Shown piece after piece: positions 1-4,907 of a stretch of 6,125 nt of DNA. The first letter of the stretch is position 1. Every line of letters starts with the position of its first letter. The position numbers and the translations under genes were made by a program. The stretch is from contig PWVY01000267.1 in NCBI GenBank assembly GCA_003561665.1, positions 1-6,125 on the forward strand, read 5' to 3'. The notes under the pieces are model-generated. The model was given only the letters and a program-made list of their open reading frames with translations. It was not told the DNA's origin and did not search any database. The DNA comes from Thermoplasmata archaeon. Lineage in GTDB: Archaea > Thermoplasmatota > SW-10-69-26.

Positions 1-348
1 GAATTCGCCGTTCTCTTTCAGGAACTCTTTGGTGCCATCGAGGGGGTCCACGAGCCAGTAGCGGGCCCAGTTCTGGCGCGTTTTCGCGTCCACGGTTTCG
101 TTTTGTTCTTCGCTGAGGATGGGAATGCCCACGGGCAAGTCCTCAAGCCCGTTCACGATGACGCGGTGGCTTTCTCGGTCGGCTTCCGTGATGGGGGAAT
201 CGTCCGCCTTGCGGTCAACGTCCAGCTCGACGGTTTCCTCGTAGATCGTCATCATCGCTTCGCCTGCGCGATGGGCGATGTTGATCACGTCCTCGATGTC
301 GTCACGCGTCAAAGGGCCCGGGAACTGGTTTACCTGCGGAGGCACCAT
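1..348 (-). CDS. cysQ: 3'(2'),5'-bisphosphate nucleotidase CysQ, inositol monophosphatase superfamily (N-terminal 116 residues, cut by window edge)
   Basis: CysQ-type enzymes hydrolyse 3'-phosphoadenosine 5'-phosphate (PAP) to AMP, clearing the by-product of sulfate activation and sulfonation; they are Mg-dependent and usually cytosolic. Reading the minus strand from the ATG at 348-346 gives 116 residues before the window ends. The family signatures appear in order: a KADDSPITEADRESH block at about 47-61, the metal-ligand ILSEE at 77-81, and WLVDPLDGTKEF at 98-109. The DPLDGTKEF form, rather than DPIDGTTNF, favours CysQ over a plain inositol monophosphatase. The missing remainder (roughly 130-150 residues in typical members) should hold the second metal/substrate motif. 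No good SD precedes the ATG; a GTG directly follows it as codon 2. The gene is last in a run of four possible minus-strand frames, but the gap upstream argues for its own promoter. Substrate preference (PAP, inositol phosphate or fructose bisphosphate) cannot be settled from this part. Confidence 0.9.
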   Translation of the reverse strand, partial: MVPPQVNQFPGPLTRDDIEDVINIAHRAGEAMMTIYEETVELDVDRKADDSPITEADRESHRVIVNGLEDLPVGIPILSEEQNETVDAKTRQNWARYWLVDPLDGTKEFLKENGEF

Positions 349-747
349 GGGGAACTCACGAGCCCCTCTACGGGGTACATGACAAGAAGCTTCCGGGGGC
401 CAAAGAAACGCTCACTCCATGATGCAAGCACCTGGCTGCTAGTCACGCCTTCGCGAGGTGCCCAGGAAACACTGCGTGGCGTCGCGCGCTCATAGAGCCC
501 CCTCCAACAAGGCAATCGCTTCCCCATCCGACACCTGCCCGAACGCCTCGTAGAACTGTCCCCCCGCGAAGAACCCCTTAGGCGATAACAAACACACCAC
601 CTCGTCCGCATGCTCCCAAGCGCCCGAACCCGATCCGGTGGACCCACAGGAACCGCCAGACCCCGGCTCCGACAGACTCCCTGCTGGGCGCGTTCTGCCT
701 CAAGAAAGCCACGCAGAACACCACACGCGGGACCCAACGGGGACCGG
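349..747. other. 399-bp stretch without a firmly supported gene
   Basis: This stretch lies between the stop of the zinc-protein gene (748) and the cysQ start (348). Several overlapping frames are open on both strands because of the base composition, but none shows a recognisable domain and a good start. The most protein-like is the minus-strand frame at 490-699, listed separately. Near cysQ there are two mutually exclusive inverted repeats, GCACCT (428-433) with AGGTGC (456-461) and CCTGG (431-435) with CCAGG (462-466), plus a 4-bp stem CCCC/GGGG at 363-375 just upstream of the cysQ start. These could be leader structure, but such short stems are expected by chance at this GC content. Confidence 0.5.
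490..699 (-). pseudogene. Possible small ORF or 3' gene remnant, Gly/Ser-rich then a compact C-terminal domain
   Basis: The minus strand is open for 69 codons from just after a TGA (700-702) to a TGA at 490-492. The first ~27 residues are rich in Gly and Ser and look like a linker. The last ~40 look like a real folded C-terminus, with segments such as EHADEVVCLLSPKGFF and YEAFGQVSDGEAIALLEGAL. There is no ATG and no clear SD; the only late starts are two adjacent GTG codons inside that domain, leaving about 36 residues. A frameshift from one of the neighbouring open frames upstream (700-745) would explain a C-terminus without a start. I do not recognise the family. It could equally be an accidental open frame in a G-rich strand, so the call is weak. 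Confidence 0.25.
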
Positions 748-1209
748 TCACTGGTCCAAGTACGACAGGACCACGTTCTCCGGCAACCCCAGGACCTCGC
801 TCGCGATGCCGCTCACGATGACCAACTGACGATCCAACGTGAACCCGTACGCATCATCCAACTCCTCGGCAATGATGCGCTTGAAGATCAACCGTCGCTG
901 GGCCTCCGTGCACACATACCCCTCACGCTCCAAGAGCTTCTTCATCCGAGCCAACCGGTTCGCCCACCCCCCACGATCCAACCCTTTCCGTCCTCCACGA
1001 CCCTCCACCTGCCCACACTCCGGGCAATACCGATGCGGCGCTAGATCCCCACGCTCAAGCTTGGGAAGCCACGGCCGATCCTCCCGATGCACCGACCCAT
1101 GCTCGGGGCAATGAAACGCCACTGACGCCTCCTCATCCGCTGCTTCAGGCTCGCTGTGAGCCACCTCTGGCGCCTGCTTGCTTGAGGACCGCGTGCTGCT
1201 TGCCCCCAT
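748..1209 (-). CDS. Zinc-binding protein of unknown function (two Cys/His pairs plus helical C-terminal domain)
   Basis: A 153-residue protein I cannot assign to a named family. Residues 1-30 are polar and low in complexity (Ser, Ala, Glu), probably disordered. A putative zinc site follows: CPEH at 34-37 and CPEC at 62-65, with H60 just before the second pair, so a C-x2-H...C-x2-C knuckle is plausible. Residues 69-82 are Gly/Arg-rich and may contact nucleic acid. Residues 83-153 read as an amphipathic helical domain (RLARMKKLLEREGY, then IIAEELDDAYGF and VIVSGIASEVLGL) that could be a helix-turn-helix or dimerisation module. The ATG at 1209 is supported by GGGTGA at 1220-1215, 5 nt upstream. 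The gene lies 126 bp downstream of the zinc-ribbon/AbrB gene on the same strand, so co-transcription is possible but not tight. A regulatory or nucleic-acid role is inference only. Its coding strand is extremely G-rich. Confidence 0.72.
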   Translation of the reverse strand: MGASSTRSSSKQAPEVAHSEPEAADEEASVAFHCPEHGSVHREDRPWLPKLERGDLAPHRYCPECGQVEGRGGRKGLDRGGWANRLARMKKLLEREGYVCTEAQRRLIFKRIIAEELDDAYGFTLDRQLVIVSGIASEVLGLPENVVLSYLDQ

Positions 1210-1214
1210 TCAAG

Positions 1215-1220
1215 TCACCC
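1215..1220 (-). promoter_or_regulatory. Shine-Dalgarno site for the 748-1209 gene
   Basis: On the minus strand GGGTGA lies 5 nt before the ATG at 1209. Its GGTGA core matches the anti-SD of archaeal and bacterial 16S rRNA and supports this start over internal alternatives. Confidence 0.55.
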
Positions 1221-1307
1221 TTGAAGGGAACTCTCCGATAAGAACCATGCCCCATCCCACCGCGACGACGCCATCGGTCTCCATCACCTTAAGGAAGCTA
1301 CGACCCC

Positions 1308-1317
1308 CGTTTAAACG
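1308..1317. promoter_or_regulatory. 10-bp palindrome CGTTTAAACG in the gap between the two zinc genes
   Basis: A perfect palindrome with an AT core in an otherwise GC-rich 126-bp gap. On the minus strand TTTAAA follows an AAAGCG purine-rich stretch, compatible with a weak archaeal BRE/TATA pair for the 748-1209 gene about 100 bp downstream. A second palindrome, CCTTAAGG, is at 1287-1294. Either could be an operator, but a promoter role is only inferred. Confidence 0.2.
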
Positions 1318-1335
1318 CTTTGATGCCGACCCCAT

Positions 1336-1815
1336 CTATTCCTCGGTTTTCCCCTTCCGCCTGACGATCATCGTGTCCGGGTCGAGAATCTGAACCTCAA
1401 GAGCATCTTGGTTGCTCAGTTCCATCACACGGACCACGTCCTTGGGCCAGTACGTTCCCAGGTTTCGTCCTGAAACGTTCGTGACCTTCGCCTCGTAATC
1501 TGCCAAGCGGTCCTCGGGCCTGGCCTCCTCCAGGGCGAGATCCTCATAGGCCTCCAGGAACTCGGACCCGCAATGTTGGCATCGAGCGCCGTGGAGGTGG
1601 TGATGTACGAGGGCCATCGCTCCGACGATCGTTTCACGGATCAAGTCATTACGACTTTCAAGAGCGCAGTTTCCGCATGCCGGGCACTCACGGGTTTGGC
1701 CTGGGGGAAAGGCTCGGGGGCGATCGTCCATGAGGCGAGTGCGGAGTTCGTGCACCGCCTCCATCAAGGCCTGTAGGGTCGGGAAGGAGCCCAAGGATTC
1801 GTAACCTTCCGCCAC
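1336..1815 (-). CDS. MqsA/YgiT-like zinc ribbon fused to AbrB-type DNA-binding domain (probable transcriptional regulator or orphan antitoxin)
   Basis: 159 residues from a GTG at 1815. The N-terminal ~40 residues are helical. A zinc ribbon follows: C44-x2-C47 (CPACGNC, with C50 nearby) and C79-x2-C82 (CQHCGSEF), spaced as in YgiT/MqsA-type zinc fingers. Residues ~107-153 are a SpoVT/AbrB swapped-hairpin domain, with AKVTNVSGRNLGTYWPKDVV giving the usual 'K-V-t-G...P-k-d-v' pattern and LEVQILDPDTMIVRRK closing it. Known members bind DNA as dimers and often autoregulate as antitoxins; here the zinc ribbon precedes the DNA-binding half. The GTG start is limited by an in-frame TGA two codons upstream, and GAGG lies about 4 nt before it; an ATG at residue 18 is the alternative. 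No toxin gene is recognisable beside it. The gene is divergent from the protoglobin, so it may regulate itself and that gene (inference). Base composition is balanced, unlike its neighbours. Confidence 0.8.
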   Translation of the reverse strand: MAEGYESLGSFPTLQALMEAVHELRTRLMDDRPRAFPPGQTRECPACGNCALESRNDLIRETIVGAMALVHHHLHGARCQHCGSEFLEAYEDLALEEARPEDRLADYEAKVTNVSGRNLGTYWPKDVVRVMELSNQDALEVQILDPDTMIVRRKGKTEE

Positions 1816-1855
1816 AGGCCCTCAACAGTTCTCACGCAACATCAGGTTGTTTACG

Positions 1856-1870
1856 TGCACGACACGTGCA
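1856..1870. promoter_or_regulatory. 15-bp inverted repeat, candidate operator
   Basis: TGCACG-ACA-CGTGCA: two perfect 6-bp arms around a 3-nt spacer. It is 41 bp upstream of the regulator start and about 143 bp upstream of the protoglobin start. It overlaps or adjoins the TATA-like element of the regulator, as expected for autoregulation. ACGTGCA also occurs twice as a direct repeat 11 bp apart (1853 and 1864), roughly one helical turn. The binding protein is unknown; the neighbouring AbrB-domain protein is the obvious candidate. Confidence 0.4.
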
Positions 1871-2002
1871 AAAGAGCGGCTCCTACGGACCGGTTGAACC
1901 CCAAACGTCCACTCTTCCGATCGCATCGACATCGATGTTGAAACCCGTCCATGTTCGGCCATCCCGTCCTTTTCCACCCACAAACCCCCTCAACGGCGCC
2001 CT

Positions 2003-2006
2003 GAGG
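2003..2006 (+). promoter_or_regulatory. Shine-Dalgarno site for protoglobin
   Basis: GAGG (within CTGAGGC) lies 7 nt before the ATG at 2014 and supports that start. With this start the protein begins at the same point as known protoglobins. Confidence 0.55.
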
Positions 2007-2013
2007 CTTCCCC

Positions 2014-2583
2014 ATGACCCCCATCCCCGGGTACGCGTACGGCGACCCCGACATCCCCGAAAGCCCCGTCACGCACGACGAATTCAACCGCCTCAAAGAA
2101 AGCCTCGGCTTCACCGAGCAAGACAAAAAACACCTCGAACGCGCCGGCGTCTTCCTCCCCGCCCACGCCCAAGAACTCATCAACCACTGGACGAAAACCC
2201 CCGGCGACATCTTCCTCCAAACCTTCGCCACCAACGGGACCCTCGACCAAACCTACCTCGAACGCACCAAAGAACGCATCGCCCAATGGATCCACGACAC
2301 CTGCAACCGCCCCTACGACGACGACTGGCTCAACTACCAACACGAAATCGGCAAACGCCACCACCGAACCAAGAAAAACCAAACCGACCACGCCAACGCC
2401 ACCGACCACATCCCCCTGCGCTACCTCATCACCTTCATCGAACCCTTCAGCCGCATCCAACCCAACCTAAACCAAGGCGACTTCCACCCCGACGAAACCC
2501 AACGCATCCAAACCGCCTGGAGGAAAAGCCTCACCCTCCAAGTCGCCCTCTGGACCCACCCCTACGCCAACGGCGACTGGTGA
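2014..2583 (+). CDS. Protoglobin (single-domain globin of the globin-coupled-sensor lineage)
   Basis: A 189-residue haem protein expected to bind O2, CO or NO in the cytosol; a stand-alone globin with no signalling domain. It resembles Methanosarcina acetivorans protoglobin (195 aa) over its full length, as I recall that sequence. Shared blocks are the N-terminal IPGYAYG (residues 4-10), WIHDTCNR (92-99), LNYQHEIGKRHHRTKKNQTD (106-125), RYLITFIEP (136-144) and the C-terminal LTLQVALWTHPYANGD. The proximal haem His should be H116, the first of the HH pair. The conserved pre-helix Cys is C97. On the distal side W59 is kept, but the positions matching Tyr61(B10) and Phe93(E11) appear to be Thr60 and Ile89, and the B-E segment is 3 residues shorter; gas affinity may differ. 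The gene is divergent from a zinc-ribbon/AbrB regulator. Codons avoid G strongly (AAC, ACC, GAA, CAA), as in the dehydrogenase at 5069. The physiological role of protoglobins is unsettled. Confidence 0.94.
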   Translation: MTPIPGYAYGDPDIPESPVTHDEFNRLKESLGFTEQDKKHLERAGVFLPAHAQELINHWTKTPGDIFLQTFATNGTLDQTYLERTKERIAQWIHDTCNRPYDDDWLNYQHEIGKRHHRTKKNQTDHANATDHIPLRYLITFIEPFSRIQPNLNQGDFHPDETQRIQTAWRKSLTLQVALWTHPYANGDW

Positions 2584-2678
2584 AACAACACCCCCAAAAA
2601 AGGCCGGATCGTTGCTAGCGCTGTCTGCAGGTTGGCCTAAGCCTAGCTGGGACGGCTCGACGAGGAACGGGCCAGAAA

Positions 2679-2733
2679 GGCGCCAGGACCCCGCAAAGGG
2701 GCCGCCAAACGGGGGGTTTTGACCTAAAAACCC
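2679..2733 (+). ncRNA. Two tandem hairpins, possible structured RNA or transcription-end element
   Basis: Hairpin 1 (2679-2706): outer GGCG/CGCC and inner CCCC/GGGG around a GCAAA loop, with an asymmetric internal loop. Hairpin 2 (2714-2733): GGGTTTT paired with AAAACCC around GACCTA, 7 perfect base pairs. No T tract follows either stem on the plus strand, so this is not a standard bacterial intrinsic terminator. It lies about 100 bp past the protoglobin stop and about 110 bp before the SD-led frame at 2841. It could be a 3' end of the globin transcript, a leader element or an independent small RNA. Confidence 0.25.
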
Positions 2734-2828
2734 ACGCTGAAGACGGGACCCCCGAACCTCCAAACGTTCCACTGGAAAACACAGGAAAGGTACCCCATCC
2801 CCTCGCTTGGCAGCTAGGAACACCCCCC

Positions 2829-2833
2829 GGAGG
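2829..2833 (+). promoter_or_regulatory. Strong Shine-Dalgarno site before the frame at 2841
   Basis: GGAGG (continuing as GGAGGAGAT) lies 7 nt before the ATG at 2841. It is the best SD I found in the window. Further ATGs at 2836 and 2845 make the exact start slightly uncertain, but 2841 has the best spacing and continues into a long open frame. Confidence 0.5.
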
Positions 2834-2840
2834 AGATGGG

Positions 2841-3029
2841 ATGGATGCCAAGCCCGATGAACTCGTAAAGACCCACCAACAACGACGCGCCACGCTCTCC
2901 CAAGGCCACGCCTGGGACACAGACAACGAACACCCCCCCAGCCATGACGAGGCCCCGTATCTCAACCCAGGCCCAGATCAACCGGCCCCCACCGCCGTGG
3001 CGACCCCGCGAAAGGGATGGGTTGCTACC
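2841..3029 (+). pseudogene. Truncated gene: 5' part of an unrecognised hydrophilic protein
   Basis: Behind an excellent SD, the frame from 2841 runs about 60 codons with the same C/A-ending codon habit as the protoglobin and dehydrogenase. It encodes a polar, Pro/Asp/His-rich, probably disordered segment (MDAKPDELVKTHQQRR, later PYLNPGPDQPAPTAVATPRK). Near codon 60 the base composition changes abruptly to an AT-rich stretch (3031-3048). The frame stays open to a stop at 3483-3485, but from 3091 it is only the shadow of the ATPase gene in another frame. The simplest reading is that a gene with a functional start was cut by the arrival of the ATPase block; the end given here is the estimated junction. 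A short real peptide or a leader ORF for the ATPase is an alternative. No family is recognised. Confidence 0.35.
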
Positions 3030-3033
3030 CAAA

Positions 3034-3069
3034 TTTTATTAGTTATCGGCAACTCTATTACCCATAACT
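3034..3069 (+). promoter_or_regulatory. AT-rich promoter region of the ATPase gene
   Basis: TTTTATTA (3034-3041), in the most AT-rich stretch I noticed, is a good archaeal TATA-like element; transcription would begin near 3062-3068, about 25 nt before the ATG at 3091. A second AT-rich patch, CTCTATTA, is at 3053-3060. AGTTAT (3041-3046) and ATAACT (3064-3069) form an inverted repeat spanning the presumed start region, a possible operator. GTTGC (3021-3025) and GCAAC (3049-3053) form another. Confidence 0.4.
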
Positions 3070-3090
3070 TCGATTTCATGGCGGATAGAC

Positions 3091-3627
3091 ATGCCAAATA
3101 CAAGGGAGGTTTTGGAGGAGCGCAACCCCTGGTGGCGGGGCCCGTTTACGCTCGACTACCACGAGAGGAGCATCTACAACACCCTACGCAGGTACATGGA
3201 CCAGCGCCAAGTCCTAGCCCTCACCGGCCTTCGACGGGTTGGCAAGACGACACTCCTCCTCAAGGCAGCCCAAGACGCCATCCAGGAGGGCTTGGATCCT
3301 CTCGATGTCGTCTACTTCTCCTTCGACGAATTCCACGACACCGAGGTTCGGGAGGTTCTCCGCACCTACGAACGCGTCACCGAGAGGGATCTAAGAAGCG
3401 GTCCCAAGCTGGTGCTCCTCGACGAGGTTCAAAAGCTGGACGGATGGAGCGACCAAGTGAAGGCCATCTACGACACCTATCCTGATCTCAAGATTCTTGT
3501 CTCCGGCTCCGAGTCCCTGTTCATCCGCCGTGGGTCAAGAGAGACCCTGGCTGGCCGAATGTTCGAATTCAGGGTCGAGCCCCTCTCCTTCAAAGAGTAC
3601 CTAGGCTTCCTCGGCGTGGACCACTAA
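3091..3627 (+). CDS. AAA ATPase / DUF4143 family protein, N-terminal ATPase half (ended early by in-frame TAA)
   Basis: 178 residues forming the P-loop domain of an archaeal-type ATPase/DUF4143 protein. Seen are the N-terminal NPWW motif (12-15), Walker A GLRRVGKTT (46-54), Walker B KLVLLDEVQK (106-115), a sensor-like ILVSGSES (135-142), the LAGR motif (153-156) and the family's F-x-EYL ending (167-171). Normal members are about 400-480 residues in one chain. Here a TAA at 3625-3627 stops translation in the linker after the ATPase domain, and the same frame resumes with the expected C-terminal half, so this is one ancestral gene of about 425 codons with a nonsense codon. The ATG at 3091 is the only good start; an in-frame TAG at 3040-3042 limits extension. 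SD is weak (GGCGGAT). Codon use differs from the protoglobin and Ugd, suggesting transfer. Biological role of these ATPases is largely unknown; some accompany mobile DNA or toxin-like contexts. Confidence 0.85.
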   Translation: MPNTREVLEERNPWWRGPFTLDYHERSIYNTLRRYMDQRQVLALTGLRRVGKTTLLLKAAQDAIQEGLDPLDVVYFSFDEFHDTEVREVLRTYERVTERDLRSGPKLVLLDEVQKLDGWSDQVKAIYDTYPDLKILVSGSESLFIRRGSRETLAGRMFEFRVEPLSFKEYLGFLGVDH

Positions 3628-3636
3628 CCGATCGGT

Positions 3637-4368
3637 GTGCGTGAGCGCGACCTTGCACGCCGGTTTGAGACGTTCACCCGCACCCAAGGCTTCCCAGAGC
3701 TGGTCGGTGACACCGACAAGGACACCGTGCGCAGGTACGTGGAGGAGTCCATCGTACAGCGGGTGGTGTTCCGCGATTTGCCCACCCTGCTCGACATCCG
3801 TGACGTCCCGACGCTCGAGGCCGTCATGAACATCCTGATGGAACAGCCAGGACAGATCATCCACGTCAGCGATCTGGCGGGACAACTGGACATCAACCGC
3901 CACACCCTCTCCAACTACCTCTCCTACCTGGAGGACGCCTTCCTCCTCCGCAAGCTCTACAACTTCTCCACGAACCGACGAAAAACCGAGCGCAAGCTCA
4001 AACGGTTCTACCCGTCCGTCCTCTCCACCAACCTCCTCTTCCGACAGGACGACCACGCTCGCTCCCAGGTTTTCGAGTGGAGCATCGTCAACCAGCTCAG
4101 GCCCGAGTTCTTCTGGAGGGATCCCAGCAAGAACGGGGTGGACAGCGTGCTCACACCCGAGGGCCCGGTACCGGTGGACATTAAGCACGGCCGCATCGAC
4201 ACGTCCGGCGTAAGGGCCTTTATGCGCACGTTCGGGGTGAACGAGGGCTACATCATCACCCGGGACGTGGAAGAGACACGCACGTCCAACGGCCAAACCG
4301 TTCACATCATCCCCGCGCACCGGTTCCTCTTAGAAACACAGGGAACCCTCCTCACAGGTCACGGGTAA
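3637..4368 (+). CDS. AAA ATPase / DUF4143 family protein, C-terminal half (winged helix plus DUF4143 nuclease-like domain)
   Basis: 243 residues from a GTG at 3637, in exactly the same frame as the ATPase half and only 9 nt after its TAA. Residues ~10-60 match the family's G-x-P region (QGFPELV at 17-23) and helical linker. Residues ~74-107 form a winged-helix module (VSDLAGQLDINRHTLSNYLS). Residues ~125-230 are the DUF4143 domain, with a PD-(D/E)XK-like set of acidic residues and lysine: E148 (FEWSIVNQL), D169 (GVDSVL) and D181-x-K183 (PVPVDIKHG). The core residues look intact, so the break is recent or the halves are made separately by stop-restart. No SD lies before the GTG; reinitiation after the TAA would be needed. 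The gene converges on the kinase-like gene with a 44-bp gap and no evident terminator. On balance I regard the two halves as one gene with a nonsense mutation, or a sequencing error. Confidence 0.75.
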   Translation: MRERDLARRFETFTRTQGFPELVGDTDKDTVRRYVEESIVQRVVFRDLPTLLDIRDVPTLEAVMNILMEQPGQIIHVSDLAGQLDINRHTLSNYLSYLEDAFLLRKLYNFSTNRRKTERKLKRFYPSVLSTNLLFRQDDHARSQVFEWSIVNQLRPEFFWRDPSKNGVDSVLTPEGPVPVDIKHGRIDTSGVRAFMRTFGVNEGYIITRDVEETRTSNGQTVHIIPAHRFLLETQGTLLTGHG

Positions 4369-4412
4369 GACGCCAGGTTGCACCCCTCCATCAACCCCAC
4401 CGCGACGGGCGA

Positions 4413-4907
4413 TCACACGCCCAGCTCGCGACGCACGATCGCCAAGACCTCGTCGGGGCCATGCTCGCTTGTGTCGACCTCGATGTCTGCAGGGAGCTCT
4501 TCGAACACGTCGTGGAACCGGTCGATGAACACGTGCCGGTTCGGGATGGACCCCGAGTACGCCCATGGAGACGAATCCCGATCCGCATCGCGTTCCTGAA
4601 CCCTCCCGTGCAGGAGCCCGCGAGGACAGGTAAGCTTGACCCGGACAAGCTCCCCTTCAGCGGTAACGTACCTCTCGAGCCGATGCAGGCGACCGTTGAG
4701 GCCGCTCGTCTCAAGAATCACCTCGGACCCGCCCGCCTGCACGATGGCATCGTAGAAGGCCTCCCACGCATCGGCCTCACCCTGCCAATCCGGAGAACGC
4801 CCCCTGCGGAAGCGACCAATCGAGAACACCGGCCAACCAAGCAAAGCGCCAAGCCTCGCGGTCAGGGTGCTCTTGCCCGCACCCGGCAGCCCCACCACGT
4901 GAACCAT
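4413..4907 (-). CDS. P-loop kinase-like NTPase (AAA_33 / shikimate-adenylate kinase-like)
   Basis: A 164-residue small P-loop protein, likely a cytosolic phosphotransferase of unknown substrate. Seen are Walker A GLPGAGKST at 6-14, a short hydrophobic strand ending in ILETSG (64-69; the usual Walker-B-like place of nucleoside-kinase folds), CPR at 94-96, an Arg-rich lid RVQERDADR (102-110) and the family-like C-terminal IEVDTSEHGPDEVLAIV (142-158), where 'DT' precedes the last helix. Size and layout fit AAA_33 or adenylate/shikimate kinase relatives. The open frame extends upstream to 5051, but that part is intergenic in character; GAGG at 4922-4919 favours a start at the GTG (4910) or the adjoining ATG (4907), and I chose the ATG, immediately before the P-loop strand. 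The gene converges with the ATPase and diverges from the dehydrogenase. Composition is balanced. The substrate cannot be named. Confidence 0.8.
   Translation of the reverse strand: MVHVVGLPGAGKSTLTARLGALLGWPVFSIGRFRRGRSPDWQGEADAWEAFYDAIVQAGGSEVILETSGLNGRLHRLERYVTAEGELVRVKLTCPRGLLHGRVQERDADRDSSPWAYSGSIPNRHVFIDRFHDVFEELPADIEVDTSEHGPDEVLAIVRRELGV

Larger units (their letters stand above)
1816..2013. promoter_or_regulatory. Divergent intergenic region between the AbrB-type regulator and protoglobin
   Basis: This 198-bp region must carry promoters for both genes. On the minus strand GTAAACAA (1854-1847) sits about 35 nt before the regulator GTG and could be a degenerate TATA element. On the plus strand I see no good TATA box before the protoglobin. 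Repeated ATCG units occur around 1919-1936 (two of them within CATCGACATCGATG). The clearest element is the inverted repeat at 1856-1870, listed separately. Confidence 0.5.
2584..2840. other. Region downstream of protoglobin without a convincing gene
   Basis: I find no credible protein here; frames open on the minus strand are shadows with low-complexity translations. The stretch holds several short self-complementary elements (GCTAGC, AGCGCT, CTGCAG near 2614-2633) and, further on, two tandem hairpins at 2679-2733. A third weak stem, GGCTC with GGGCC (G-U allowed) around a 10-nt loop, can form at about 2654-2673. The clustering hints at a structured transcript or transcription end, but no known RNA family is recognised. 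Confidence 0.45.
3020..4386 (+). mobile_element. Putative inserted block carrying the ATPase/DUF4143 gene, bounded by short near-direct repeats
   Basis: GGTTGCTACCC (3020-3030) and GGTTGCACCCC (4376-4386) share GGTTGC plus ACCC with a one-base difference and bracket the ATPase gene closely. The left end coincides with an abrupt change in base composition and with the apparent truncation of the SD-led frame at 2841. The interior is balanced for G and C (18 G and 14 C in 3421-3480), while flanking native-type genes are heavily C-biased. No transposase or integrase is present, so if this is mobile it was moved by other means, such as a recombination cassette. The repeats are short enough to be coincidental. 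Confidence 0.25.

Noticed and set aside
330..737. Long minus-strand frame giving a 135-residue Arg/Cys-rich protein
   Set aside because: It overlaps the cysQ start, has a low-complexity Arg/Cys/Ser-rich translation and no motif or ribosome-binding site; open frames are expected in this composition.
1866..2618. Long plus-strand frame (250 codons) rich in Pro, Arg and His
   Set aside because: It is the shadow of the protoglobin gene in another frame; the protoglobin match is unambiguous.
2584..2760. Known structured RNA such as RNase P or SRP RNA
   Set aside because: Hairpins are present but none of the conserved RNase P or SRP sequence blocks could be identified.
3625..3627. Recoding of the stop as pyrrolysine or selenocysteine in the ATPase gene
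   Set aside because: The codon is TAA, whereas pyrrolysine uses TAG and selenocysteine TGA; no supporting element is seen.
4369..4412. Bidirectional terminator between the convergent ATPase and kinase-like genes
   Set aside because: The 44-bp gap has no stable hairpin followed by a T tract on either strand.
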